Origin: Aquidulcibacter sp.
Lineage (GTDB): Bacteria > Pseudomonadota > Alphaproteobacteria > Caulobacterales > Aquidulcibacteraceae
DNA length: 64,000 bases
NCBI GenBank assembly: GCA_027532555.1
Contig: JAPZTJ010000008.1
Span: 1-64,000 of the forward strand
Reading direction: 5' to 3'
The notes below the pieces were generated by a model. That model was not told the origin of the DNA. It made no database searches and saw only the letters and a list, made by a program, of their open reading frames with translations. Numbering within the stretch: the stretch's first letter is position 1; the number at the start of each line of letters is the position of its first letter. Shown one piece after another: positions 37,748 to 45,917 of this stretch. The translations under genes were made by a program, and so were the position numbers.

Positions 37748-38188
37748 ATGAATAGTTCGACACGCCGATCCACATTGCTTTTGAGTGCCGCAGCCGGTGC
37801 TGCGGTCCTAGGCACTATCTTCTCGCCGCGCAGCGCCCAAGCTGCAGACCCCAAGCCAGAAGCAGCAGGCGAGCCATTGGTCGCTGAGTTGAGCAATGTT
37901 GTCCTACCGATTGTCCATAATGGTGCCTTGGTGAATTATATGTTCGTCACCTTAAAAATCAGGATGTCGGATCTCAATGCTGCGACCTTTGTCCGTGAGC
38001 AACACTTCTTGGTACGCGACGGCATCACACGAGCGACTGGGCGCAATCCGATTCCGCAAGGCAAAGGCCCCAATACCTACGATCAAGCCGCGATTGTCAA
38101 AGTGGTGACACAGGTTGTGTTGGGTATAAAGCCGGGTTTACGCGTCTCGCGGGTCTCGCTTGAACAAGTGGCCTTTATGCGCCGCTAA
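37748..38188 (+). CDS. Small exported protein of unknown function
   Basis: The 146-residue product starts MNSSTRRSTLLLSAAAGAAVLGTIFSPRSAQA, a twin-Arg-like or Sec signal with the pattern RRSTLL, so it is exported. The mature part has LSNVVLPIVHNGALVNYMFVTLKI and a conserved-looking helical stretch (QAAIVKVVTQVVLGI), with slight resemblance to FliL-type periplasmic domains, though this is not strong enough to name it. The ATG at 37748 is chosen; a longer open frame upstream overlaps the hppA promoter. It overlaps thiL by 14 bases in convergent orientation. Confidence 0.7.
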   Translation: MNSSTRRSTLLLSAAAGAAVLGTIFSPRSAQAADPKPEAAGEPLVAELSNVVLPIVHNGALVNYMFVTLKIRMSDLNAATFVREQHFLVRDGITRATGRNPIPQGKGPNTYDQAAIVKVVTQVVLGIKPGLRVSRVSLEQVAFMRR

Positions 38189-39176
38189 ACTGCCAACCTG
38201 TGCGGGCAGGTAAGGCGACCGCGCTACCAAAATAGGTCAACACAAGACCCTGCCCTTCTTGGCAGACGCCTATCTGGGTAACGCCAACCCCTATAGCTTC
38301 GAGTTCCGAAACAAAGGCAGCGGCCCTGTCTGGCGCAACACACATCAGTGCTTGATAATCATCGCCACCGGTAACGAGGCCCAAAAGGCTTGCAACTGGA
38401 TTCGGTGATCGGGCCACAAACGCCGTCGCCTCTGATGACAGTGGCACTTGCTCAAGATGTAGGTGCATCGCGAGGTGAGAGGCCTCTGCGACATGGCCGG
38501 CATCCGCCAACAGGCCATCCGAGATATCAATACTAGCCTGTGCAAAGGTTCCGATTAGATTGGCCGCGGCTAAAGGCGGTGGTGCTGGGGCCATAGCGAA
38601 AGCAACCGCGCCCGCCAGCCCCTGCCCGTCCATCTGCCCTAAGCGAACCTGCAGACCCAGATATGAATCCCCTATTGTCCCCGTCAAAAAGACTAGGTCA
38701 CCGCTGCGCGCGCTGCTGCGCAAAATTGGCGCGCCTGTTACCGACAGACCCTTGCCAATCAAGGTTAGGCTAGCGACCAAGGGTCCGGTGGTTGAACTGG
38801 TATCGCCGCCCAGTAGCGGACACTCGCCACACAAATCCGAGAGATCTTGACCCAGTCCGACCGCAAAATCGGCCACTTGCGCATACGGGCGGCTTTTGGG
38901 CCAAGCCAGTGTTAAGAAAGCTCCAACCGGCTTGCATCCTTTGGCAATGAGATCTGACAGATTCCGCCGCACCAAACGCTTGGCCACCCAATCCAATGGG
39001 TCGGAAGAAAGAAAATGTGTGCCTTCAATGACCTGATCGCACGTAACAACATGTCCGACCGACATACTCGGCAAGTAGGCCACATCATCTTTGAGGCCGT
39101 ATGCTCCCGGTGCACCCCGGGTAAGCGGAGCCCAAAGCTGAGCAATTAGATCAAACTCTGCGGGCGCCTGCTCCAC
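38175..39176 (-). CDS. thiL: Thiamine-monophosphate kinase
   Basis: The 333-residue protein phosphorylates thiamine phosphate to thiamine diphosphate. It has EFDLIAQLWAPLTRG, DDVAYLPS, HFLSSDPLDWVAKRLVRRNLSDLIAKGCKPVG, GGDTSSTTGPL, SIDISDGLLADAGHVAEAS and TGGDDYQALM, all ThiL motifs. The start is GTG with GAGG 8 bases upstream. It follows nusB, the common order in alphaproteobacteria. Confidence 0.93.
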   Translation of the reverse strand: MEQAPAEFDLIAQLWAPLTRGAPGAYGLKDDVAYLPSMSVGHVVTCDQVIEGTHFLSSDPLDWVAKRLVRRNLSDLIAKGCKPVGAFLTLAWPKSRPYAQVADFAVGLGQDLSDLCGECPLLGGDTSSTTGPLVASLTLIGKGLSVTGAPILRSSARSGDLVFLTGTIGDSYLGLQVRLGQMDGQGLAGAVAFAMAPAPPPLAAANLIGTFAQASIDISDGLLADAGHVAEASHLAMHLHLEQVPLSSEATAFVARSPNPVASLLGLVTGGDDYQALMCVAPDRAAAFVSELEAIGVGVTQIGVCQEGQGLVLTYFGSAVALPARTGWQFSGA

Positions 39177-39192
39177 ACCGGCTACCTCGGGC

Positions 39193-39678
39193 TCAAGAGG
39201 TTAGCTGGCGAAGGTCGTTGGCATTCAACTCGCGCGCCATGCGGTCCAACAAACCATTGGTAAACCCACCCTCGGGGCCGTCGAAAAACGCATTCACAAT
39301 GCCAACATATTCGTCGATCACGACTGCAACAGGAACATCGGCTCGCCGCAACAGTTCAAACGTCGCAACCCGGACCGCTGCGCGTACAATCGAATCAATA
39401 CGCTCCAACCGCCACCCCTTAGCTAACCGCAATTTGATGGACGCATCGATCAAGGCCTGCTCTTCCACCACGCCTTCGACGAGGGCTCGAAAGAAATCTA
39501 CGTCGGCCGTCTCCAACGGGCCCGTCTCGCTATCTTCACCTAAGCGGTGGTCCAGATACTCACGGACGGTCGAATTAACGCCACCGCCAGAGATTTCCAT
39601 TTGATATAGCGCTTGCACTGCAGCCAACCGCGCGCCGCGACGTGCATCGGTGATCGACGAAGGTTTTGTGCGGGTCAT
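39193..39678 (-). CDS. nusB: Transcription antitermination factor NusB
   Basis: The 161-residue all-helical RNA-binding protein has RRGARLAAVQALYQMEISG at the N-terminus, RLAKGWRLERIDSIVRAAVRVATFELL and VVIDEYVGIVNAFFDGPEGGFTNGLLDRMA. It binds boxA with NusE in rRNA antitermination. ATG 39678 overlaps the ribH stop (ATGA) and is preferred over the in-frame start at 39726 inside ribH. Confidence 0.92.
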   Translation of the reverse strand: MTRTKPSSITDARRGARLAAVQALYQMEISGGGVNSTVREYLDHRLGEDSETGPLETADVDFFRALVEGVVEEQALIDASIKLRLAKGWRLERIDSIVRAAVRVATFELLRRADVPVAVVIDEYVGIVNAFFDGPEGGFTNGLLDRMARELNANDLRQLTS

Positions 39679-40142
39679 ACGCCGCCCATGTTCAGACGCC
39701 GCTTTACCGACAACACGGTCAGACATGCCACCACTGCATCCTTGCCTTTGTTCTTTTGATCCCGCTTGGCGCGAACAAGGGCTTGGGCTTCGTTTTCAAC
39801 CGTCAAAATGCCATAGCCGATGGGCAGGCCTTCAACCGAAAGCTCCATCAAGGCGCGGGCGCTTTCGCCGCAAACATAGTCATAATGCGTGGTCTCACCG
39901 CGAATGACGCAGCCTAAAGCCACATAACCATCATAGTGACGACCTGCGGGGCGATGGGTGGCGCGTTCGGCATGGGCGATAACGGCTGGAATTTCGAAGG
40001 CACCAGGCACCTTGATCAAATCATAGGTACCGTTAACTGCCTTGATCGCCTCAGCGGCCCCAGCCACTAATTCTTCCGCAATATGGGCATAGTAGTCGCC
40101 AACAACAAACAGTAGGTGGGGCGGATCGAAAGAAAGGGTCAT
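39675..40142 (-). CDS. ribH: 6,7-dimethyl-8-ribityllumazine synthase
   Basis: The 155-residue enzyme condenses the ribityl pyrimidine with dihydroxybutanone phosphate. Features are VKVPGAFEIPAV-like IKVPGAFEIPAVIAHAE, GYVALGCVIRGETTHYDYVC (with the catalytic His) and PIGYGILTVENEAQAL. It is usually a 60-mer or pentamer. It lies 35 bases after ribE; ribBA, commonly between them, is absent. Confidence 0.94.
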   Translation of the reverse strand: MTLSFDPPHLLFVVGDYYAHIAEELVAGAAEAIKAVNGTYDLIKVPGAFEIPAVIAHAERATHRPAGRHYDGYVALGCVIRGETTHYDYVCGESARALMELSVEGLPIGYGILTVENEAQALVRAKRDQKNKGKDAVVACLTVLSVKRRLNMGGV

Positions 40143-40177
40143 AGCCTAGTCCAAGGTTGAAGCTGGTGAAATGGTCG

Positions 40178-40786
40178 TCATGTCTTACGAGATAGGATGC
40201 GTTCCACGTAACGCGCAACTTGATCGGCTTCAAGATTAACACGTGTTCCTACCTTTAGGCGACCCAATGTTGTCACTTGCCAGGTATGGGGAATGATATT
40301 GATCCCGAACGTTACATCATCCACTTCATTGACCGTCAAAGACACGCCGTCGATCGCGATGGACCCTTTGGTCGAAATATATTTGGCCAAAGGCTCGGGA
40401 ACCCGAATCGTAACCCGGTGACTTTCGTTTTCAGGTGTCACCGCAATGACTTCGCCGATGCCATCGACGTGGCCAGACACCATGTGTCCACCCAATTCAT
40501 CCCCGAGCTTTAGTGCGCGCTCAAGATTTACCACAGTGCCAACCTGCCACTCCTTGGCGCACGTAACATCAAGGGTTTCTTGGCTCACTTGCACCCGCCA
40601 GCGCGACCCCGTCGCGATAGGTTCAAACGAGATCAGCGTGAGGCACACGCCTTGGTGGCTGATCGAAGCGCCCAAAGCCAAACTCGCCGCATCATAGCCG
40701 CTTTCAACTGTGAAGGCCGCGTCTGTACCCGATCTATGATCTGCGGCCACAATGGTCCCAATATCGGTGATAATCCCTGTAAACAT
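40178..40786 (-). CDS. ribE: Riboflavin synthase alpha chain
   Basis: The 202-residue protein has two lumazine-binding beta-barrels: MFTGIITDIGTI, LGASISHQGVCLTLI with the conserved Cys, NLERALKLGDELGGHMVSGHVDGIGEV, then the second half with STKGSIAIDGVSLTVNEV and IPHTWQVTTL. It dismutates two lumazines into riboflavin. ATG 40786 is well placed. It is 11 bases after the reductase gene. Confidence 0.94.
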   Translation of the reverse strand: MFTGIITDIGTIVAADHRSGTDAAFTVESGYDAASLALGASISHQGVCLTLISFEPIATGSRWRVQVSQETLDVTCAKEWQVGTVVNLERALKLGDELGGHMVSGHVDGIGEVIAVTPENESHRVTIRVPEPLAKYISTKGSIAIDGVSLTVNEVDDVTFGINIIPHTWQVTTLGRLKVGTRVNLEADQVARYVERILSRKT

Positions 40787-40797
40787 CGGTTTGCCTT

Positions 40798-41490
40798 CTA
40801 AGTTGGGCTAAGGTCGAAGCAGTCGAGAAAATCTCGACCAAATTGCTTATGGTCACTTTGCTCCAGAACCCAAGCTTGCGACAAGTCCTGAACATTTAGG
40901 CTGTCAAAAACCGGTCGTCCATCGCCCCCGAGAAGTAAGGGTGCTCGAAACCAAGCAAGGTGATCGACGAGCCCTGCTCGCATAAAAGCGGTTGCCAAGA
41001 CGGGGCCTGATTCCACCATCAAGGTTTTGATTTTGTAGGTGTCTGTGAGAATGGATAGAACTTCATTCAGATCCAAACCCACGGTCCCAGCCTGACTCGG
41101 ACCAACGAGATGATGCTGGACCTCGCTCAGTTCCGCTAGCCTTTGGGGCGAAACATGGCCACCGGTGCACCAGATCAACCCTGCGCGATCTGTGGTTTGC
41201 ACCAATTTACTTGTAGTCGGCAGTCGCCCATCCCGGTCAAGCACAACCCGCCATGGCTGACGAGCAGGTGGCGGCTCCAGCCTCGCGGTGAGTTCAGGGT
41301 CATCGGCAAGCACGGTGCCAATCCCGGTTAGCACCGCATCGTGGGCCGCCCGCATCCGATGAACCTCAGCACGCGATTCGGGTCCCGTGATCCATTGGCT
41401 CGCCCCGGTGACTGTCGCAATGCGAGAATCCAAACTGGTCGCGACTTTCAGCGTGATGATGGGGCGATCCTTAGTCACCTTAGTCTTCAC
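40798..41490 (-). CDS. RibD reductase domain only (5-amino-6-ribosylamino-uracil phosphate reductase)
   Basis: The 230-residue protein matches the C-terminal half of bifunctional Rib[54 protein letters not shown], later [21 protein letters not shown] and [13 protein letters not shown]. The N-terminal zinc deaminase domain (H-A-E and PCxHxG-TPPC motifs) is absent, and there is no room for it, as the GTG start overlaps the nrdR stop by 11 bases. It should reduce the ribosyl side chain with NADPH. The deaminase must be encoded elsewhere. Confidence 0.9.
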   Translation of the reverse strand: MKTKVTKDRPIITLKVATSLDSRIATVTGASQWITGPESRAEVHRMRAAHDAVLTGIGTVLADDPELTARLEPPPARQPWRVVLDRDGRLPTTSKLVQTTDRAGLIWCTGGHVSPQRLAELSEVQHHLVGPSQAGTVGLDLNEVLSILTDTYKIKTLMVESGPVLATAFMRAGLVDHLAWFRAPLLLGGDGRPVFDSLNVQDLSQAWVLEQSDHKQFGRDFLDCFDLSPT

Positions 41491-41974
41491 GCACGCTACC
41501 CCGTCGTTTGAGGCTTTCTTTCAACGCGCCCAACTCGTCATCGACGAATCGGTTGAAGTCCTCAGCCTCACGGAAATCACGATAGACTGAGGCATAGCGC
41601 ACAAAGGCGACGGGATCTGTTTCACCCAAAGCATCCAATACGAACTGGCCAACAGTACTGGTCGAAATTTCTGTCTCGCCAGAGGTCTCCAAACGCCGCA
41701 CGATGCCAGAGATCAAATGCTCGATCCGTTCCTCTGGCACTTCGCGTTTACGCAAAGCAATCGCCACAGACCGGTGGAGTTTGTCGCGATCGAACAATTC
41801 ACGCGTGCCATCTCGTTTGACGACTTTCAACTCCCGCAATTGTACCCGCTCAAACGTCGTGAAACGCCCGCCGCATGCCGGACATTGACGGCGACGCCGG
41901 ATAGAAACGCCATCTTCGGCCGGACGGGAGTCCTTGACCTGTGTGTCGGCGAATCCGCAAAATGGGCACCGCAT
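41480..41974 (-). CDS. nrdR: Transcriptional repressor NrdR
   Basis: The 164-residue repressor of ribonucleotide reductase genes has the zinc ribbon [18 protein letters not shown] ... [20 protein letters not shown] and an ATP-cone domain ([27 protein letters not shown] ... [11 protein letters not shown]). It senses ATP/dATP. Situated between glyA and the riboflavin genes, as in many relatives. Overlaps the next gene by 11 bases. Confidence 0.95.
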   Translation of the reverse strand: MRCPFCGFADTQVKDSRPAEDGVSIRRRRQCPACGGRFTTFERVQLRELKVVKRDGTRELFDRDKLHRSVAIALRKREVPEERIEHLISGIVRRLETSGETEISTSTVGQFVLDALGETDPVAFVRYASVYRDFREAEDFNRFVDDELGALKESLKRRGSVRED

Positions 41975-42029
41975 GGACTATCCTTTCGAATGCAGCATTG
42001 GCGAGGCAATTACCTCACCTGTCTGCCTC

Positions 42030-43328
42030 TTAGTAGATCGGGAAACGCGCACACATCGCTTCAACTTCACCGCGCACCCGTGTTTCAACTTCTGGGTTGC
42101 CGTCTGGTGTCCCGGCAAGCGCGTCCAACACTTCCACGATCTTCTTACCAATCCAGGTGAATTCCTCAGTACCAAAGCCGCGCGTCGTCCCGGCAGGCGA
42201 GCCCAAGCGAACACCAGACGTCGTCGCGGGTGGTTTTGGATCGAACGGCACGCCGTTTTTGTTGCAGGTAAAGCCAGCCCGTTCCAACGCGGCTTCGCTG
42301 GCTTTGCCCGTCAGATCCTTCGGTCGCAGGTCTACCAACACCACATGGGTGTCAGTACCGCCCGAAACCAGATCAAAGCCGCCAGCCTTGACCGCTGCTG
42401 CCATAGCTTGGGCATTGGCGACCACTTGGCGCGCGTAGGCTTGGAATTCAGGCGTCAGCGCTTCGCCGAAAGCGACCGCCTTTGCCGCGATGACATGCAT
42501 CAACGGTCCACCTTGTAAGCCAGGGAATACAGCTGAATTGAACTTTTTGCCCAAAGCCTCGTCATTGGACAGAATCATGCCGCCGCGCGGGCCACGCAGC
42601 GTCTTGTGCGTCGTGGTTGTAACAACATGGGCATGGTCAAGCGGATTTGGATGGGCTTTACCGGCCACAAGCCCTGCAAAGTGGGCCATATCGACCATGA
42701 AATAAGCCCCAACGGAATCAGCAATCTCGCGGAAACGGGCGAAGTCGATTTGGCGCGGATAGGCGGAACCACCGGCAATAATGACCTTCGGCTGATGCTC
42801 CTTTGCCAAGGCAGCTACAGAATCATAATCGATCAAATGAGTATCTGGACGAACACCATAAGAAATCGCGTTAAACCACTTGCCCGATTGATTGGCCGGA
42901 GAGCCATGCGTCAGATGCCCCCCACTTGCCAAGTCTAGGCCGAGAAATGTGTCGCCGGGTTTCAAAAGCGCCATAAATACGGCTTGGTTTGCCTGTGCGC
43001 CAGAATGCGGTTGAACATTAGCATAGCTGCAGTCAAACAATGCCTTTGCGCGTTCAAGCGCCAGATTCTCCGCCACATCGACAAATTCACAACCACCATA
43101 ATAGCGGCGACCAGGGTAACCCTCAGCATATTTATTGGTCATAACAGACCCTTGAGCCTCAAGAACCGCACGAGACACGATGTTCTCAGAGGCAATCAGC
43201 TCAATCTGTGTCTGCTGCCGATGCAATTCTTCTTGAATGGCCGCCGCCAATGCGGAATCCTTCGCCCCAAGAGATGCCGAAAAAAAGTCTTTATTTACAG
43301 AATTTTGGCCGTCCGCGAGGGTTGTCAT
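42030..43328 (-). CDS. glyA: Serine hydroxymethyltransferase
   Basis: The 432-residue PLP enzyme converts serine and tetrahydrofolate to glycine and methylene-THF. Motifs are [76 protein letters not shown] with the PLP lysine, and [13 protein letters not shown] 43328 gives the usual N-terminus; the frame is open 18 codons upstream. Followed closely by nrdR. Confidence 0.95.
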   Translation of the reverse strand: MTTLADGQNSVNKDFFSASLGAKDSALAAAIQEELHRQQTQIELIASENIVSRAVLEAQGSVMTNKYAEGYPGRRYYGGCEFVDVAENLALERAKALFDCSYANVQPHSGAQANQAVFMALLKPGDTFLGLDLASGGHLTHGSPANQSGKWFNAISYGVRPDTHLIDYDSVAALAKEHQPKVIIAGGSAYPRQIDFARFREIADSVGAYFMVDMAHFAGLVAGKAHPNPLDHAHVVTTTTHKTLRGPRGGMILSNDEALGKKFNSAVFPGLQGGPLMHVIAAKAVAFGEALTPEFQAYARQVVANAQAMAAAVKAGGFDLVSGGTDTHVVLVDLRPKDLTGKASEAALERAGFTCNKNGVPFDPKPPATTSGVRLGSPAGTTRGFGTEEFTWIGKKIVEVLDALAGTPDGNPEVETRVRGEVEAMCARFPIY

Positions 43329-43421
43329 AGTCGTTGTGTCTCCGTTTAGCCCTTTGTACATGAACCTAGGCGCCCCATGCAACAGGGCAAGGCCTCAACC
43401 GTATCAAAATGGCGTATCAAT

Positions 43422-43430
43422 ATACTTAAA
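43422..43430. repeat. TATACTTAA motif copy 1
   Basis: Exact copy of a 9-base AT-rich motif found three times around the split mucR gene (others at 43544 and 44142) and once nearly in inverted form (44176-44184). Possible operator of the MucR-type protein, which binds AT-rich DNA, but unproven. Confidence 0.45.
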
Positions 43431-43543
43431 AGTAATAAGAGCCGCGGATCATTATTGAAGTTTAAGTAGAGTGAAAATCTCAGTTTTCGAGTTCGACAGA
43501 CCAGGCTCCTTCAAGCCTTTAAATAATAAAGCACGAAAAATCA

Positions 43544-43552
43544 TATACTTAA
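43544..43552. repeat. TATACTTAA motif copy 2
   Basis: Second exact copy, about 145 bases upstream of the MucR-like start codon. Confidence 0.45.
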
Positions 43553-43696
43553 TCAGTTTCTATTTATCCATCAAGCTGCAACCAAAGCGTAGAAACGCGA
43601 TAAAAATCTGATTATTGAATTGTCGTCCCTTATTTCAAAACGAAATCACATATATCCAATCATCATCACGCACCCATAAAAAAGGAAAGGTTTGAA

Positions 43697-43948
43697 ATGA
43701 GAAATCATAAAGAGCACGGCAACTCTGACATCTTAGAGATGACAGCTGAGATTGTTTCTTCTTATGTAAATGCCAATGAAATTCGAGCAGAAAACCTTAG
43801 TGATCTCATTCGAAGCATCCATAAAAGCCTCATTACTTTATCCAGTGATGATTTTGAAAAACCAATAGATAAACCAAAGGTAGCGGTAAGCTTAGCAAAA
43901 TCTATCACAGACGACTTTATTATCTGTCTCGAGGATAGAAAAAACTAA
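43697..43948 (+). CDS. MucR/Ros-family regulator, N-terminal part (frame 0)
   Basis: The 83-residue product matches the N-terminal part of MucR: ILEMTAEIVSSYVNANEIRAENLSDLIRSIHKSL, later AVSLAKSITDDFIICLEDRK. A strong AAGGAAAGG site 6 bases upstream fixes the start. In-frame stop TAA follows AAA AAC, exactly where relatives continue C-L-E-D-G-K-K-L-K-M-L-K-R-H. The rest of MucR, with the DNA-binding part, continues in the -1 frame. By itself this product has the oligomerisation region only. MucR proteins silence AT-rich genes and control cell-cycle and surface functions. Confidence 0.85.
   Translation: MRNHKEHGNSDILEMTAEIVSSYVNANEIRAENLSDLIRSIHKSLITLSSDDFEKPIDKPKVAVSLAKSITDDFIICLEDRKN
43939..43945 (+). 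promoter_or_regulatory. Candidate -1 ribosomal frameshift slippery site A AAA AAC
   Basis: The heptamer A_AAA_AAC is in the right phase (codons AGA AAA AAC TAA). A -1 slip gives CTA AAG ATG next, which restores the MucR reading L-K-M-L-K. A GAGG lies 4 bases upstream and a 5-bp hairpin (AGCGT/ACGCT, 43958-43972) lies 12 bases downstream; both are weak stimulators. Confidence 0.5.
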
Positions 43949-43950
43949 AG

Positions 43951-44115
43951 ATGCTAAAGCGTTATTTACGCTCTAAATATAATCTTTCACCGGAGGAGTA
44001 TCGGCGCCGGTGGAATCTGCCTGCAGATTATCCAATGGTTGCGCCAAATTACGCAAAGCGCCGGAGTGAGTTTGCTCGCCAAATCGGTTTGGGCCGAGGG
44101 GTCCGAGGCCGTTAA
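43951..44115 (+). CDS. MucR/Ros-family regulator, C-terminal DNA-binding part (-1 frame)
   Basis: The 54-residue reading MLKRYLRSKYNLSPEEY ... WNLPADYPMVAPNYAKRRSEFARQIGLGRG is a clear MucR C-terminus, including the conserved Y-P-M-V-A-P-N-Y segment. Its frame is -1 to the N-terminal part. It could be made by frameshift as a fusion of about 139 residues, or by reinitiation at this ATG, 2 bases after the upstream stop, though no good ribosome site precedes it. If neither happens, this is a pseudogene fragment. Confidence 0.8.
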   Translation: MLKRYLRSKYNLSPEEYRRRWNLPADYPMVAPNYAKRRSEFARQIGLGRGVRGR

Positions 44116-44135
44116 GCTGGAACAGATAGGGAGAT

Positions 44136-44190
44136 GGAGTTTATACTTAATACGTCGAGATAATACTTGAATAATCTAAGTATAAATTCC
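44136..44190. repeat. Long imperfect inverted repeat between mucR and the next gene
   Basis: The arms GGAGTTTATACTTA (44136-44149) and TAAGTATAAATTCC (44177-44190) match at 13 of 14 positions with a 27-base AT-rich loop. The right arm covers the last codons of the minus-strand gene. It may be a convergent terminator, an operator or a small element remnant. The third TATACTTAA copy (44142-44150) is in the left arm. Confidence 0.6.
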
Positions 44191-44502
44191 ACCTTTTGGC
44201 AAGGACGTAGGCGTGCTTTTCGAAAGCTCCCCTACTTTCTCAGATGAGGCAGCACCATTATCGCCATAATCGGCGAGAACCAGATGACCTTGCGCAATGA
44301 GGCATTGACCCAGCTTCCGTAAAGCCAAGCGATTTTGGTCAAATTGAGCGGCGTTCGAGGGAGTTGTTACAGAGACTTCCAAGCCGGTTCGCGCATCAAT
44401 CGCGCGGACCTGCGCATACGTCCCTAGAATCTGTCGTTCGATATAGATTTCCCGCGCAGCCATGTGCCTCAAAAGGGGGTCTGACTGCGCTTGGTGCGCC
44501 AT
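44176..44502 (-). CDS. Small conserved protein, possibly DUF6898-like
   Basis: The 108-residue product has EIYIERQILGTYAQVRAIDARTGLEVSVTTPSNAAQFDQNRLALRKLGQCL, which resembles the short DUF6898 proteins of alphaproteobacteria, and a Ser/Lys-rich tail. Function is unknown. It begins 3 bases after the hemA stop and is likely co-transcribed. An ATG at 44463 is another possible start, closer to family N-termini. Confidence 0.6.
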   Translation of the reverse strand: MAHQAQSDPLLRHMAAREIYIERQILGTYAQVRAIDARTGLEVSVTTPSNAAQFDQNRLALRKLGQCLIAQGHLVLADYGDNGAASSEKVGELSKSTPTSLPKGGIYT

Positions 44503-44504
44503 CT

Positions 44505-45725
44505 CTATGCAACCTGGCTCCGCGCTTTGCTATGCCAAACGTCCAGCACCGCACTTACCAAGGCTTCACACAGACCGTCGTCATGCAGCGGGCTCGGCGT
44601 AAAGCGCAACCGCTCAGTCCCTCGCGCGACTGTTGGGAAGTTGATTGGCTGCACATAAACCCCGTGGTCCTGGAGCAATCGGTCTGAGATCATCTTACAT
44701 TGGACTGCATCACCGACCAAAAGCGGTACGATGTGTGTCGTAGAACTATCCATCACCGGCAAGCCGGCCTCTAGGAACAAGCGCTTGAGCAAATTCGATT
44801 GGCGCTGATGCTGCTCCCGCAGCTCTATACCCTCTGAACTTTTCAGAATGCGCACGCTCTCCAAAGCGCCAGCCGCCAAAACTGGGGCCAAAGAAGTGGT
44901 GAAGATGAAGCCCGGGGCAAATGAACGGATTGCATCCACCATTGCGTGGCTGCCGGCAATATAGCCGCCCATCAGGCCAAACGCCTTGCCGAGCGTACCT
45001 TCAATCACATCGATCCGGTGCAGGGCACCATCCCGCTCTGCAATGCCCGCCCCACGTGCGCCATACATGCCAACCGCATGAACTTCGTCGAGATAGGTCA
45101 TGGCGTTGTAGCGCTCTGCCAGATCGCAAATCGCATGAATCGGCGACACATCACCATCCATGGAATAAACGCTTTCAAACGCGATCAGCTTGGGCGCATC
45201 CAGCGGTGCACGCGCCAGAAGACTTTCCAAGTGTGCAACATCATTGTGACGGAAAACGCGCTTCTCACAGCCGGATCGACGGATGCCCTCGATCATCGAG
45301 GCATGGTTCTTTTCGTCAGAAAAGATGATGCAGCCCGGCAAGATGCGCGACATCGTAGCCAAACTAGCATCATTTGCGACATAGCCGGAAGTAAAGAGAA
45401 GTGCCGATTCTTTCTGATGCAGGTCAGCTAATTCATTCTCTAAGTCGACATGGAAACTGGTGGTGCCAGAAATGTTGCGTGTTCCACCCGAACCTGCACC
45501 AACATCCTCAATCGCACTGGTCATCGCTGCCAATACGCGCGGGTGTTGTCCCTGCCCTAGGTAATCATTGGAGCACCAGATCACGATCTCCTGCTCACCA
45601 GCCTCTGTTCTACGCCGCGCGCGCGGGAACTGGCCTTGAACGCGCTTCACATCGGCGAAAACCCGATAGCGCCCTTCATTGCGGACTTCCGTGACGGCCT
45701 TTTTGAAGGCACCTTCATAATCCAT
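44505..45725 (-). CDS. hemA: 5-aminolevulinate synthase
   Basis: The 406-residue PLP enzyme joins glycine and succinyl-CoA to 5-aminolevulinate, the first step of haem and (bacterio)chlorophyll synthesis in alphaproteobacteria. Motifs are [73 protein letters not shown] and [18 protein letters not shown] with the PLP lysine. Glycine supply from GlyA, encoded 1.2 kb away, fits. A palindrome lies in its promoter. Confidence 0.95.
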   Translation of the reverse strand: MDYEGAFKKAVTEVRNEGRYRVFADVKRVQGQFPRARRRTEAGEQEIVIWCSNDYLGQGQHPRVLAAMTSAIEDVGAGSGGTRNISGTTSFHVDLENELADLHQKESALLFTSGYVANDASLATMSRILPGCIIFSDEKNHASMIEGIRRSGCEKRVFRHNDVAHLESLLARAPLDAPKLIAFESVYSMDGDVSPIHAICDLAERYNAMTYLDEVHAVGMYGARGAGIAERDGALHRIDVIEGTLGKAFGLMGGYIAGSHAMVDAIRSFAPGFIFTTSLAPVLAAGALESVRILKSSEGIELREQHQRQSNLLKRLFLEAGLPVMDSSTTHIVPLLVGDAVQCKMISDRLLQDHGVYVQPINFPTVARGTERLRFTPSPLHDDGLCEALVSAVLDVWHSKARSQVA

Positions 45726-45791
45726 GGTCAGTTGGGCCTTAAGGCCCCCTCATCGTGCGCGTTATTCCGATCGGTCGTGGTGCGATAAGTA

Positions 45792-45804
45792 GACCAAATT
45801 GGTC
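45792..45804. promoter_or_regulatory. Perfect palindrome in the hemA promoter region
   Basis: GACCAA-A-TTGGTC is an exact inverted repeat with a one-base centre, 67 bases upstream of the hemA ATG. It overlaps a possible -35/-10 region on the minus strand (TTGTGACC ... TTATCG). It looks like a dimer operator; the regulator is unknown. It does not resemble the TTGAT-N4-ATCAA FNR box. Confidence 0.5.
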
Positions 45805-45858
45805 ACAAAGCTATAGGCATAATGTCGCATCTGACAGACTAAGTTAGCCTACAGGCGC

Positions 45859-45895
45859 AAAAAAGCCGCTATCGAAGGATCGATAGCGGCTTTTT
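45859..45895 (-). terminator. Strong, symmetrical rho-independent terminator
   Basis: A long stem with AAAAAGCCGCTATCGA on one side and TCGATAGCGGCTTTTT on the other, loop AGGA, with A- and T-runs at both ends, so it can act in both directions. It follows the ldtR-like gene and isolates it from hemA. Confidence 0.9.
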
Positions 45896-45917
45896 GATCA
45901 GGAAAGCTTCGAGAGGC

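Larger units (their letters stand above)
43329..43696. other. AT-rich intergenic region between glyA and mucR
   Basis: About 370 bases, clearly AT-rich from 43410 onward compared with the rest of the window. It must hold the divergent promoters of glyA and the MucR-like gene. Two exact copies of TATACTTAA occur (43422-43430 and 43544-43552). No coding frame is visible. Confidence 0.55.

Noticed and set aside
43329-43420. Possible riboswitch in the glyA leader
   Set aside because: A GGGCTAAACGG element and GC-rich pairing were seen, but they do not match the glycine or SAM-II patterns well enough to claim.
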